A DNA stretch of 20,328 nucleotides, taken from NCBI GenBank assembly GCA_964590515.1, contig CAZPZD010000043.1, positions 1-20,328 on the forward strand, written 5' to 3'. The notes under the pieces are model-generated. The model did no database searches, was not told the origin of the DNA, and saw nothing but the letters and a program-made list of their open reading frames with translations. Source of the stretch: JADFRG01 sp964590515. Its GTDB lineage: Bacteria; Chloroflexota; Anaerolineae; Anaerolineales; E44-bin32. Of the stretch, positions 1 to 7,829 are shown one piece after another (within the stretch, counting starts at the first letter, position 1; each line of letters starts with the position of its first letter). Both the position numbers and the translations under genes were made by a program.

Positions 1-198
1 GACACCTGGCATGCCTTCGGCGGCAGCGGTATCGATGCGCCGAACGACCGCGTGGGGTCGTCCGGCGAACAGAATCTTCATATAGGCTTGATTCGGCATG
101 TCGATGTCGCCGGGGAACAGCGCCTCACCGGTGACCTTGGCCAGCGCGTCCACCCGAGCGGTGGGCTTGCCGAGCACGGATCCGGAGTCAGAGGCCAT
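1..198 (-). CDS. Xanthine dehydrogenase-family molybdopterin-binding subunit, N-terminal part (runs off left edge)
   Basis: Only the first 66 codons are in the window; the rest lies beyond position 1. The peptide begins MASDSGSVLGKPTARVDAL and continues with KVTGEALFPGDI, KILFAGRPHA and RRIDTAAAEGMPGV. This is the usual start of the aldehyde oxidase/xanthine dehydrogenase a/b-hammerhead domain that precedes the molybdopterin domain. Unlike the other two Mo subunits here it has no N-terminal 2Fe-2S domain, fitting a partnership with the FAD/2Fe-2S fusion at 727-2148. The ATG at 198 is chosen because residues just after it match the family start; no clear Shine-Dalgarno sequence precedes it and the frame stays open upstream, so the start is uncertain. 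It lies 23 bases after the small membrane-protein gene, so co-transcription is likely. Substrate and catalytic residues cannot be judged. Confidence 0.82.
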   Translation of the reverse strand, partial: MASDSGSVLGKPTARVDALAKVTGEALFPGDIDMPNQAYMKILFAGRPHAVVRRIDTAAAEGMPGV

Positions 199-221
199 GA
201 AAAGTTTGGAGCGGGGTAGCT

Positions 222-599
222 TCAGCGCCGCTTCGGTCGGCGCTTGGGCGTCGGCAAGTCGAATTCGCCTGGCGCGAGCGGGAAGGCCAGGGCATACACG
301 AAATTAAGGATGGCGAACGCAGTGAGGACAAAGACCAGGGCGACCGCAAAGCGCAGCATGTTGCCATTGCCAAGGAAGTCGAGCACGGCGGGAACCGCCG
401 GAAAGTACAGCTGGGGAGGAATGTAGATCCATTGATTGGCGAGGTTCTGCTCCAGGAACCAGCCCGAAAACGCGTAGCCGGCCGCGCCCATGATCACGAT
501 CAAGATCACACCCACCCCGCGCCAGATGGGGTTCATCTCCCGCTTTTCGAGCCGCTCTTGCTCAAGTCGTCGGAACTTCCAAGAGCCTTTTCTGCCCAT
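222..599 (-). CDS. Small two-helix membrane protein of unknown function
   Basis: A 125-residue protein that I cannot assign to a named family. It has a short, very basic N-terminus (MGRKGSWKFRRLEQERLEKR), a hydrophobic helix near residues 26-48 (around GVILIVIMGAAGYAFSG), a periplasmic-looking loop with IYIPPQLYFP, a second helix near residues 82-107 (around AVALVFVLTAFAILNF), and a basic tail ending KRRPKRR. The charge pattern suggests both ends face the cytoplasm. The ATG at 599 is preceded by GGGAGG with a 5-base spacer, a good ribosome site, so the ORF looks genuine. It sits between the FAD/2Fe-2S fusion gene (127 bases upstream) and the Mo-subunit gene (23 bases downstream). That position could mean a membrane partner for the hydroxylase, but a chance housekeeping insertion is equally possible. 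A candidate promoter precedes it. Confidence 0.75.
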   Translation of the reverse strand: MGRKGSWKFRRLEQERLEKREMNPIWRGVGVILIVIMGAAGYAFSGWFLEQNLANQWIYIPPQLYFPAVPAVLDFLGNGNMLRFAVALVFVLTAFAILNFVYALAFPLAPGEFDLPTPKRRPKRR

Positions 600-647
600 A
601 CGATCCTCCCGCCCCTTAGCGACTGGACTTCCGTCGCCGCTTGAGGT

Positions 648-684
648 CCGAGCCCATTCTAAGCTCGGGCGGACGTCCGGTCTA
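648..684 (-). promoter_or_regulatory. Candidate promoter with inverted repeat around the -10 box
   Basis: In the 127-base gap before the small membrane-protein gene, the minus strand reads TAGACC (679-684), exactly 17 bases, then TAGAAT (656-661), a fair match to sigma-70 type -35 and -10 elements. A 6-base inverted repeat, CCGAGC at 648-653 and GCTCGG at 663-668, brackets the -10 box, and a GGACGTCC palindrome (671-678) lies in the spacer. Such symmetry could be an operator or a small hairpin. Prediction only; short matches of this kind occur by chance. Confidence 0.3.
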
Positions 685-726
685 CCAGCCTGATCGAGCT
701 AGTTCTTCGACGATACCGCGCCTGGC

Positions 727-2148
727 TCACGGTGTTCGGAGCTGGGCCGCCCGTTCGACCGCCTCGAGAATCGAGTAGTACCCCGTACAGCGGCACAGGT
801 TCCCCGTAATGGCCTCCTGGATCTCGCCTCGGCTCGGGGCGGGACGCTCCTTCAACAGCATTGCGCCGGACATCAGAAATCCGGGCGTGCAGTAGCCGCA
901 CTGCACCGCTCCGAGCTCGATGAACCCCTGCTGAATCGGATGCAGCCGACCATCGTCCGCCAGCCCTTCCACCGTCACGATCGCCGCTCCGTGCGCCCTG
1001 GGGGCCGGGACCATGCAGGCCATGACCGCCATACCGTCCAATGAGACCGTGCACGCGCCGCACTCTCCTTCTGCGCAGCCTTCTTTGGTCCCGGTCAACC
1101 CACCGTCCTCCCGCAGCAGCCGCAGCAGCGATTTCTCCTGGCCCGTGGCAAAGTGACTGCGCACTCCGTTCACGGTCGCCTCGATCGGAGTTTCCGAGGA
1201 GTGAACCGTGGACGCTTCGAGCTCCGCCCGCCAGTGCCACTCGTCCGGACCCCATAGGGTGACCGGTCGCAGGGGATAGCCGCGCCGTTCCGAGCCGGCG
1301 GCCAGGCTGCGCAGCGCCCGCAGCGTGCAGAGCTCAACCATCTCGGCCCGATACCGGGCCGTCCCCCGGACGTCGTCGATCGGCGCGGCTGCCTGGCGGG
1401 CCAGCCGGGCGGCTTGGTGGATTACCGGCAGATCAAGCCGCTTCCCGGTCAGGAACTGCTCCGCCTCCGCGGCGTGCACAATCACCGGCGCTACCGAGCC
1501 CAGGGTGACCGCAGCACCCGTCACCCGATCCGCGTCGATCTCGAGCACCACCGCCACGTTGACAATCGCGATGGCCTGCGCCCGCCGCAGTCCCAACTTG
1601 ACGAACGTCGAACGGGCGCCGGCCGGAGGGGCACGGAAGGCGATCTCGGACAGCAGCTCGTCCTCGCGCATGACTGTCCGGCGGACCCCGGTGTAAAACT
1701 CGCGCAGGGGAACCGTTCGCTCTCCCGCGGCAGATCGGAGGCGCAGCCGGGCGTCCAATGCCATCAGCGGCGTAATCGAGTCGTTGGCCGGGGAGGCCGT
1801 AATCAAGTTCCCGGCGACCGTGCCGCGGTTCCGGATCTGGGGTGCACCGACTTCCCAGCAGGCCCGGGCCAGGGCGAAGGCCCGCTCGATGATCAGCGGC
1901 GAAGTGGCGCAGTGGTTGTGGGTGACCAGCGGTCCCAGGTGAATCCAGCCCTCTGAGTCCAGCTCGATCTGATCGAGTCCAGGTACCCGGGTGATATCGA
2001 TCAGGCCGTGCACTCCGGGCCGTTGACCGCGCTCTAGCTCCAGGATCAAGTCGGTCGCACCGGCCACGATCCGAACCGATCCAGCCTGCTCGGCCAGGAG
2101 CGGCAGGGCTTCTTCAATGGAGCGGACGGTGAAGTAGCGCTGCCACAT
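727..2148 (-). CDS. Fused FAD-binding and 2Fe-2S subunit of a molybdenum hydroxylase
   Basis: A 473-residue electron-transfer subunit. Residues about 1-290 form the FAD-binding (CoxM/XdhB-like) domain, with VAGATDLILELERG (28-41) and IRNRGTVAGNLITASPAND (105-123). Residues about 320-473 form a CoxS/XdhC-like 2Fe-2S domain: plant-type cluster cysteines 358, 363, 366 and 378 (GCAEGECGACTV...C) and second-cluster cysteines 417, 420, 452 and 454 (QCGYC...CRCTGY). All eight cluster ligands are present. The order FAD then 2Fe-2S is the reverse of eukaryotic xanthine dehydrogenase (2Fe-2S, FAD, Mo), so this is a distinct fusion. The ATG at 2148 has GAGG 7 bases upstream. The gene follows xdhC after 56 bases, and the presumed catalytic partner is the stand-alone Mo subunit at the left edge. 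Electron acceptor (NAD, ferredoxin or other) is not visible in the sequence. Confidence 0.9.
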   Translation of the reverse strand: MWQRYFTVRSIEEALPLLAEQAGSVRIVAGATDLILELERGQRPGVHGLIDITRVPGLDQIELDSEGWIHLGPLVTHNHCATSPLIIERAFALARACWEVGAPQIRNRGTVAGNLITASPANDSITPLMALDARLRLRSAAGERTVPLREFYTGVRRTVMREDELLSEIAFRAPPAGARSTFVKLGLRRAQAIAIVNVAVVLEIDADRVTGAAVTLGSVAPVIVHAAEAEQFLTGKRLDLPVIHQAARLARQAAAPIDDVRGTARYRAEMVELCTLRALRSLAAGSERRGYPLRPVTLWGPDEWHWRAELEASTVHSSETPIEATVNGVRSHFATGQEKSLLRLLREDGGLTGTKEGCAEGECGACTVSLDGMAVMACMVPAPRAHGAAIVTVEGLADDGRLHPIQQGFIELGAVQCGYCTPGFLMSGAMLLKERPAPSRGEIQEAITGNLCRCTGYYSILEAVERAAQLRTP

Positions 2149-2204
2149 CAGAGCCTCGGCTGCTTTCGCGGGGCATCGGGCCGCTGCGTCATGGGGAGCG
2201 CTGG

Positions 2205-3050
2205 CTAGCCAGGCTCCTGCACGGACGGCTCATGCGCCATACGTTCGCCGGTCCCGCCTCTTCGGATCTGGATGATCTCGGCCAGCATGCTGACCGCGAT
2301 CTCTTCGGGGGTTTCCGCGTTCAGCTCAAGCCCCATGGGCGAGTGGACCCGGGCGATCTGCTCCGCCGACACACCCCGGGCGGCGAGCTCCCGGGCGCAG
2401 ACCTCCCAGCGCCGCCGCGAGCCGATCACTCCGATGTAGCCGGCCGGCGACTCGAGCAGCGCCGGCAGGCCATCGATGTCCACGGGGACCCCGCGGGTCG
2501 TCAGCATGACGTAGGTATCCGGTGTAATCTCGATCTGCCGCGGGAGCTCGGCGAGCGGCCCCACAACATAAGAATCGGCCCCTGGGGCGGCCTCAGCCGC
2601 CGCGTATTCCGGACGGTCATCGGAGAGCACCACCCGAAAGCCCAACCAACTCGCCAGGTGCACGACCGCCCGACCGACGTGCCCGCCGCCTACAACGACC
2701 AGCATAGAGCGAGCCCGAACCGGCTCCACGAACACCTCCATCTCACCTCCACATACCCCGGCGTCACCCCGTTCCAAGTCGCGGAAGGAATAGCTCAGCT
2801 TACGCGGCTGGCCATCCCGCAGGGCCTCCAAGCCAGCCTGGATGACTCGATGCTCCAGATCGCCCCCGCCGACGGTTCCTTCGCTCCGGCCGCCCGGAAA
2901 CACGAGCATCTTGGCCCCTTCATGCCGGGGGACCGATCCCTGGGCCCGAACTACGGTTGCGACTGCAAACGGCTCACCCGACGATTCTAGCTCCGCGAGT
3001 CTGCGGTAGACCCGATCCGCGCTCAGCGGTCCGCCCTCAGCGCCCGCCAC
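2205..3050 (-). CDS. xdhC: XdhC/CoxI-family molybdenum hydroxylase maturation factor
   Basis: A 281-residue XdhC-family protein. In studied members XdhC binds molybdenum cofactor, assists its sulfuration and delivers it to the apo-hydroxylase; it acts in the cytoplasm. The N-terminal XdhC/CoxI domain shows GSVPRHEGAKMLV (38-50), GTVGGGDLE (58-66) and GVCGGEMEVFVEP (98-110, with Cys100). The C-terminal Rossmann domain shows VVVGGGHVGRAVVHL (118-132), YIGVIGSRRRW and HSPMGLELNAETPEEIAVS. Length fits two-domain XdhC proteins. The start is GTG at 3050, overlapping the 3' end of the upstream Mo-subunit gene by 28 bases; no later in-frame ATG, GTG or TTG leaves the N-terminal domain intact. It lies between two hydroxylase sets and may serve all three. 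The E. coli YqeB protein of the xdhD region is a distant relative. Confidence 0.93.
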   Translation of the reverse strand: MAGAEGGPLSADRVYRRLAELESSGEPFAVATVVRAQGSVPRHEGAKMLVFPGGRSEGTVGGGDLEHRVIQAGLEALRDGQPRKLSYSFRDLERGDAGVCGGEMEVFVEPVRARSMLVVVGGGHVGRAVVHLASWLGFRVVLSDDRPEYAAAEAAPGADSYVVGPLAELPRQIEITPDTYVMLTTRGVPVDIDGLPALLESPAGYIGVIGSRRRWEVCARELAARGVSAEQIARVHSPMGLELNAETPEEIAVSMLAEIIQIRRGGTGERMAHEPSVQEPG

Positions 3051-6025
3051 ACCCGCTCGGGAGTTACCGGCGCCACATCGACCCGCGCCCCGCAGGCGTC
3101 CAGGACGGCGTTGCCGACCGCCGGGGCCACTCCGTCCATTGGGATCTCGGCGACGGCCTTCACCCCGAAGGGATGGGAGGGCTCGAAGGTCTCGATGAAG
3201 AGCGTCTGCAGCTCAGGCATTTCATGGGCGGCGAAGATATGGTAGTCGCGGAAATCAACTTCCCGCGGTCGACCGCGGTCATCGTAAAGCATTTCCTCAC
3301 AGACCGCGTAGCCGAGCGCCTGGGTCATCCCGCCCTCGATCTGGCCGGAGGCGGTGAGCGGATTGACGATGACCCCCGAGTCGACGGCCATGACCAACTT
3401 GTCCACCGTAACTTGGCCGGTCTCCACGTCGACGGTCACTTCTGCGAATTGAGCCGCAAAGGGTGGAGGGGCGACCGGCGAAACATAGGAGGCCACTGCC
3501 ATGATCTGTTCCTGGTCTTCGTGATGCAGGGCGTTGAGCGCGACCTGTTCCATCGTCACCGAACGGCCGTACGGAGCCCAGGCTCGGCCGCCTGCCAGCC
3601 GGACCTGGTCTGGCCGTATCGACTCGGCCGCCGGCTCGGTCAGCATGCGGGCGGCGCGGATCCGGATCCGTTCGGCCACCTGCTCGGCGGCCCGGACCAC
3701 TGCGGTGCCGGAGATGTAGGTCGTGCTCGAGGCGTAAGCGCCCTTGTCGAACGGGGTGAAGTCGGTGTCCGAGGAATAGATCACCACGTCGTCCAGCGGC
3801 ACCCCCAACACCTCCGCGGCCAACTGGGCCAGCACCGTGTCTGAGCCGGTTCCCAAGTCGGTCGCCCCGACCAGCAGATTGAAGGATCCGTCTTCGTTGA
3901 TCTTGAGGCTGGCCCCTCCCATATCGAGGTAAGGAATCGCGGTGCCTTGCATCACCAATGCGATCCCGATCCCGCGCCGCAGATGGGGCTTGCCCTCGAT
4001 TTGATGCCACATCGGGCTGCCATATTTGTGGGGCCAATCGATCGCCGCGGAACCATGCTGCACGCATTCGTCCAGCGCGCAGGTATGGATGATCTCCGGC
4101 CGCGGCTCGCGACCCTCCGACCAGGCGGTGCTGAAAGGCTGCAGCTCGCCCGCCCGCAGGGCATTCTTCAGACGAAACTGAATGGGGTCGAGCCCAAGCT
4201 GCCGGGCGATATTTTCCATGTGCCGATCGACGGCCCAGAAGCCCTGCGGCACACCGTAGCCCCGGTAGGCGCCCGAGGGCGGAGTGTTGGTGTACACCAC
4301 GTCGGCGTGGAAGCGGATGTTCGGAGCTGCGCGGTAGCCTCCGTCCCCGACATAGAGGGCCATTCCTTTGGCACCAGTGTTGCCAGCCACGGTCAGTGCG
4401 TGGCAGCCGTAGGCCCCGGTGTCGCTGAGGCAAACCATTTCGTTGGCGGTGAGCGTCCCATCCCGCTTGACCCCAGTCTTCATCCGGAAGCGCATCGGGT
4501 GACGCGAGCGGGCGGCCTCGAACTCCTCGGCCCGGGTGTACTCAAAACGCACCGGTCGGCCGGTGGCGATGGTCAGGTGGGCGGCGACGTCTTCGATCAT
4601 GACTTCCTGTTTGCCGCCAAAGCCGCCCCCGATCCGAGGCTTGATCACCCGGATCCGCTTCGGCGGCAGTCCCAGGACCGGCGCTAACTGCCGGCGCACG
4701 TGAAACGGGACCTGGGTGCTGGTCCGAATGACCAGCCGATCGTCTTCGTCCCAGTAGGTCACAACCACGTGGGGCTCGATCGAGGCTTGCTGGACCTTGG
4801 GGACCTCGTAGCTGCCTTCGATAATGTGATCGGCCTCGGCGAATCCCCGCTCGACGTCCCCGATGTCCACATGGATCTGGGCGGCCAGGTTGCGGGCCGG
4901 ATCCGACTCGCCGAAGTTCAGGTACTCCGGTTCATCGTGGATGCGCGGCGCACCGTCTGCCATCGCCAGACCTGGATCGAACAACGGCGTCAGTTCCTCG
5001 TACTCGACCTCGATGAGGCCAAGGGCCTGCTCGGCGATCTCTTCGGTCTCGGCCGCCACGAAAGCCACCCGATCGCCCACGTAGCGCACCTTGTGATCCA
5101 ATGAAAACATGTCGAGTGGGCCGGGGATCGGATCCGATTGGCCGGCGGTGGAATACACGACTCGCGGAATGTCCAGCCAGGTCAGCACCGCCGCTACCCC
5201 AGGCAGTTGGCGGGCCCGGGTGGCATCGATCCGCCGGATGTGGGCATGGGCGAATGGGCTCTTCAGCAGCTTGGCGGTGAGCATGCCCCGCAGTTCGATG
5301 TCAGCCGTGAAGGCCGGTTTGCCCTGTACTAATTTCACGGCATCCACTTTCGGAGCCGGCTTGCCGACTGACCGCAGCAACTGGGTTTCGGGGACCACCG
5401 TGATCCGCGGCATCACCCGGGTGCGAGTGAGCAGGTCGGGGCCCGCCCCCGGGCCGCCGGTCTCAGGTCCCTCTCGCCCAGGCGGGCCGAACAGTCCGGC
5501 CGGGGCAGGGATCGGCCCGCCGATCGGCTCGAGGGTCTCGCCGCGCAGCACCGCCGCTGCCCGCAGCACCGCCTGCACCGGCTTGAGATAACCGGTGCAG
5601 CGGCAAAGGACTCCGGAGAAGGCCTCCCGCACCTCGGCCTCGCTCGGGGCGGGGTTCGTCCTGAGCAGGGACTGGCCGGCCAGCAGCATCGCGGGGGTGC
5701 AATAACCGCATTGAATCGCCCCGGTCTCGACAAACGCGGCTTGCAGCGCATTCAAGCCGCCCGTTCGACGCCAACCCAACTCCGGAACCTGTCCAAAGCC
5801 CTCGATCGTCTCCAGCCGACGACCGGCGGCTTGCACCGCCAGCATGACGCAGGCGTTCACCGGCCGGCCGTCGATGAGCACGGTGCAGGCCCCGCACTCA
5901 CCGGTTTCGCAGCCATGCTTGACGCCGAAGACCCCCAGCTGCTCGCGCAAGGCGGCCAGCAGCGTAGTGGAGGCGGGGATCGCCGCGCTGACCGTTCGCC
6001 CGTTGAGGTTGAAGGTCACGTTCAC
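3023..6025 (-). CDS. Molybdenum hydroxylase: fused 2Fe-2S and molybdopterin-binding subunit (1000 residues)
   Basis: The catalytic chain of a xanthine dehydrogenase-family enzyme, with the iron-sulfur domain fused in front. Residues 1-160 carry cluster cysteines 39, 44, 47, 59 (HGCETGECGACTV) and 106, 109, 141, 143 (QCGYCTP, CRCTGY). Residues about 167-200 are a Gly/Pro-rich linker. The Mo domains follow from about 217 (RSVGKPAPKVDAV), with RIGGGFGGKQE, SGAYRGYG (Arg588, where purine hydroxylases bind substrate) and FGVKAVAEIP, in which Glu960 aligns with the catalytic base. The loop usually reading GQG is LGTGSDT, with Thr726 in place of the molybdenum-side glutamine. No AYRCSFR motif, so it is not form I CO dehydrogenase. 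The start is GTG at 6025 with GGAGG 10 bases upstream; it follows its likely FAD partner by 21 bases. Substrate unknown; an N-heterocycle, aldehyde or aromatic-CoA ester are possible. Confidence 0.93.
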   Translation of the reverse strand: MNVTFNLNGRTVSAAIPASTTLLAALREQLGVFGVKHGCETGECGACTVLIDGRPVNACVMLAVQAAGRRLETIEGFGQVPELGWRRTGGLNALQAAFVETGAIQCGYCTPAMLLAGQSLLRTNPAPSEAEVREAFSGVLCRCTGYLKPVQAVLRAAAVLRGETLEPIGGPIPAPAGLFGPPGREGPETGGPGAGPDLLTRTRVMPRITVVPETQLLRSVGKPAPKVDAVKLVQGKPAFTADIELRGMLTAKLLKSPFAHAHIRRIDATRARQLPGVAAVLTWLDIPRVVYSTAGQSDPIPGPLDMFSLDHKVRYVGDRVAFVAAETEEIAEQALGLIEVEYEELTPLFDPGLAMADGAPRIHDEPEYLNFGESDPARNLAAQIHVDIGDVERGFAEADHIIEGSYEVPKVQQASIEPHVVVTYWDEDDRLVIRTSTQVPFHVRRQLAPVLGLPPKRIRVIKPRIGGGFGGKQEVMIEDVAAHLTIATGRPVRFEYTRAEEFEAARSRHPMRFRMKTGVKRDGTLTANEMVCLSDTGAYGCHALTVAGNTGAKGMALYVGDGGYRAAPNIRFHADVVYTNTPPSGAYRGYGVPQGFWAVDRHMENIARQLGLDPIQFRLKNALRAGELQPFSTAWSEGREPRPEIIHTCALDECVQHGSAAIDWPHKYGSPMWHQIEGKPHLRRGIGIALVMQGTAIPYLDMGGASLKINEDGSFNLLVGATDLGTGSDTVLAQLAAEVLGVPLDDVVIYSSDTDFTPFDKGAYASSTTYISGTAVVRAAEQVAERIRIRAARMLTEPAAESIRPDQVRLAGGRAWAPYGRSVTMEQVALNALHHEDQEQIMAVASYVSPVAPPPFAAQFAEVTVDVETGQVTVDKLVMAVDSGVIVNPLTASGQIEGGMTQALGYAVCEEMLYDDRGRPREVDFRDYHIFAAHEMPELQTLFIETFEPSHPFGVKAVAEIPMDGVAPAVGNAVLDACGARVDVAPVTPERVWRALRADR

Positions 6026-6046
6026 CGAACTACGGCCTCCGGGGGT

Positions 6047-6817
6047 TCATGAATTCAGGACCTCGCGGACAACTCGCCGGACCAGCGTCCCGGCGACGGC
6101 GGCCCGGAATTCAGCACTGGCCCACGAGTCGCCTGCCGTGGAGTACGCCTCCTCAGCCGCGCGGGCTGCGCGCTCGATCGCCTGCGGCGAAGCGTCGCCG
6201 GAATCCCGAACCAGCAGAGGGCGCCGGCCGTAGCCACCCATCGCAACCCGGAACTCCTTGGCCGCGCCAAAGAAGGCGGCTGCCGCGCAGACCTGAGGCA
6301 AATCGGCCGGCGATCGGCCAACCTGCTCATAGGCGAGGCGATCAGGACGGAGAGCGTGGATGGCGGTGATCAGTCCAACCGGGGAGGGACTGGCCCGAGA
6401 GGAAAGGAGCTCGTCAAGATCCATCCGGGGACGCTCTTGAGCCCACTCCAGCGTGGCGCCCAAGGCCAAGAGGGTTGTGAGCAGCGGCGAGCGACCATCG
6501 CTGGAAAACAGGGTGCCTCCAAGGGTGGCCTGATTGCGGATATTCCAGCCGGCTTCCAAGCGGCACGCCCGCACGAGGGCCGGCGGCAGGCGCTCTTCGG
6601 CGGCGACCAGGGCCTGCAAAGGGAGCGTGGCGCCAAACCGAAACCCGGTTTCCGAAATGTCGAGCGAATCCAGGCCGAGGTCCTGCAGGTCAACCACGGC
6701 GTGCAGGGTGCGCCGGTTCGCGGTCAACCTCGTACCGCCGGCGAGCGGAATGCCATGTTGAAGGAGAGCGAGCGCCTCGGCGATCGTACTGGGCCGGTAA
6801 TACTCAAGCGGTGGCAA
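6047..6817 (-). CDS. FAD-binding subunit of molybdenum hydroxylase (TTG start)
   Basis: A 256-residue FAD subunit that passes electrons from the 2Fe-2S clusters of the 1000-residue partner encoded 21 bases downstream. Motifs are PLAGGTRL (24-31, the AGGTDL-type FAD loop, Asp replaced by Arg) and IRNQATLGGTLFSSDG (93-108), followed by the CO dehydrogenase flavoprotein C-terminal domain. The frame is open to an ATG at 6904, but that would overlap the upstream LLM gene by about 100 bases and add a non-family N-terminus (MARLLRSFIRS). I prefer TTG at 6817: the protein then begins xPPLEYYRPSTIAEAL, as relatives do, and GGAGG sits 8 bases upstream. The chosen start overlaps the upstream stop by 14 bases, indicating translational coupling. 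It is slightly short for the family (usually near 270-300). Confidence 0.88.
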   Translation of the reverse strand: MPPLEYYRPSTIAEALALLQHGIPLAGGTRLTANRRTLHAVVDLQDLGLDSLDISETGFRFGATLPLQALVAAEERLPPALVRACRLEAGWNIRNQATLGGTLFSSDGRSPLLTTLLALGATLEWAQERPRMDLDELLSSRASPSPVGLITAIHALRPDRLAYEQVGRSPADLPQVCAAAAFFGAAKEFRVAMGGYGRRPLLVRDSGDASPQAIERAARAAEEAYSTAGDSWASAEFRAAVAGTLVRRVVREVLNS

Positions 6818-7829
6818 CTGGCGTTCCTCCCGGCAAGCTGAAGGTGTCCACCAGCAATCTGACATCCCCTCCGACCGGATAAAGGATCGGAGCAGTCGCG
6901 CCATGATCGATGTATTGCTGAACCTTGGCGCGGGCTTCTTCCGGGGTGCCGGAGGCTGTGATTCGGGTGATCAGCTCATCCGTGACCAGGTGCTTGGCTT
7001 GCAGGATTTGCTCATGGGTAGCCGGCCAGCCGAGGATCGATTGGATCTCCGCAACCACCTGCGGAGCGACACCACTGGCCTTGGCGATGTGCGGCTGCTG
7101 AGCCAGATACTGAGTTAGCAGCTCGCGGCTGGTGTCGAAGGCCCGCTCCCGGTCGGGATCCACCGAGCACACTACCAACTGCGGCCGATCTAAATCCTCC
7201 AGACGTCGGCCGGCCTGCCTCGCGCCGCGTTCGATGTGCTCCAGCGCGTCGTCGTTGTACTCGGGCGGCACGCAATAGTTCAGAACCACGCCGTCGGCAA
7301 TCTCGCCGGCCAACTCCATCATCTGCGGGCCGGTGGCGCCAATCAGGATCGGAACCTGCCGCGGCTCGCGCCGGCCGTGGACGACATCCAGCTCGATCCC
7401 GTCCACGTGGTGGAATTCACCGTGGAAGGTGACCCGCTCGAGCCTGAGCAGGCGGCGCAGCAGTTCGACGGTTTCCCGCATCGCGAGCAGCGGTTTGCGG
7501 CGCTCGATCCCGACGTTCTTGGCCAGCGGATCCCACCAGGCCCCGATGCCGCAGATGATTCGGTTGGGTGCGAGGTCGTCGAGGGTCAGGAAGGTTGCGG
7601 CCAGCAGCCCAATGTTGCGAGTCCAGTTGTTGATGACCCCCGAGCCAATCTTCAGCCGCTCGGTGACCGCGGCGTAGGCCGCCATCGGTACGATGGCGTC
7701 CCGCACCAGCCGGGATTCGGCCTGCCAGACCGCCTCGAAGCCGCGCTGTTCGGCATACCGGACGTAGTCCAGCCCGTCGCGCAGCTCATGGGCGTCTTGC
7801 AGATACAAGGCCACCCGGTCCAGAGTCAT
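6804..7829 (-). CDS. LLM-class F420-dependent oxidoreductase (Mer-like)
   Basis: A 341-residue protein of the luciferase-like monooxygenase fold, in the branch that uses coenzyme F420 (methylene-tetrahydromethanopterin reductase-like). Visible hallmarks are the N-terminal strand VALYLQD, FEAVWQAESRLVRDAIVPMAA, the SGVINNWTRN segment, GIGAWWDPLAKNVG (94-107) and VPILIGATGPQMMELAGEIADG (in the central barrel), with a C-terminal HGATAPILYPVG typical of the family. Such enzymes transfer hydride between F420H2 and varied substrates, including unsaturated rings and aldehydes; the substrate here is not predictable. Its location directly behind cofC (stop TGA immediately abuts ATG) and in front of a molybdenum hydroxylase supports F420 rather than FMN as cofactor. 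The ATG at 7829 has AAGGAG 6 bases upstream. Confidence 0.9.
   Translation of the reverse strand: MTLDRVALYLQDAHELRDGLDYVRYAEQRGFEAVWQAESRLVRDAIVPMAAYAAVTERLKIGSGVINNWTRNIGLLAATFLTLDDLAPNRIICGIGAWWDPLAKNVGIERRKPLLAMRETVELLRRLLRLERVTFHGEFHHVDGIELDVVHGRREPRQVPILIGATGPQMMELAGEIADGVVLNYCVPPEYNDDALEHIERGARQAGRRLEDLDRPQLVVCSVDPDRERAFDTSRELLTQYLAQQPHIAKASGVAPQVVAEIQSILGWPATHEQILQAKHLVTDELITRITASGTPEEARAKVQQYIDHGATAPILYPVGGDVRLLVDTFSLPGGTPVATA
6826..6830 (-). promoter_or_regulatory. Ribosome binding site that sets the TTG start of the FAD subunit gene
   Basis: GGAGG on the minus strand, 8 bases before TTG at 6817 and inside the last codons of the LLM oxidoreductase gene. It supports the short form of the FAD subunit. 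Confidence 0.65.

Noticed and set aside
3297..4433. Minus-strand 378-codon frame inside the 1000-residue Mo chain
   Set aside because: Arg/Gly-rich out-of-frame translation of a conserved gene; the real frame carries the family motifs throughout.
3023..6025. CO dehydrogenase large subunit (coxL)
   Set aside because: The form I active-site motif AYRCSFR is absent; the loop reads AYRGYG, as in xanthine dehydrogenase-type enzymes. The same applies to the chain at 13265-16063 (AFRGFG).
6818..6904. ATG-initiated N-terminal extension of the FAD subunit
   Set aside because: It would lie entirely within the LLM gene, encodes residues unlike the family, and a strong GGAGG sits before TTG 6817 instead.
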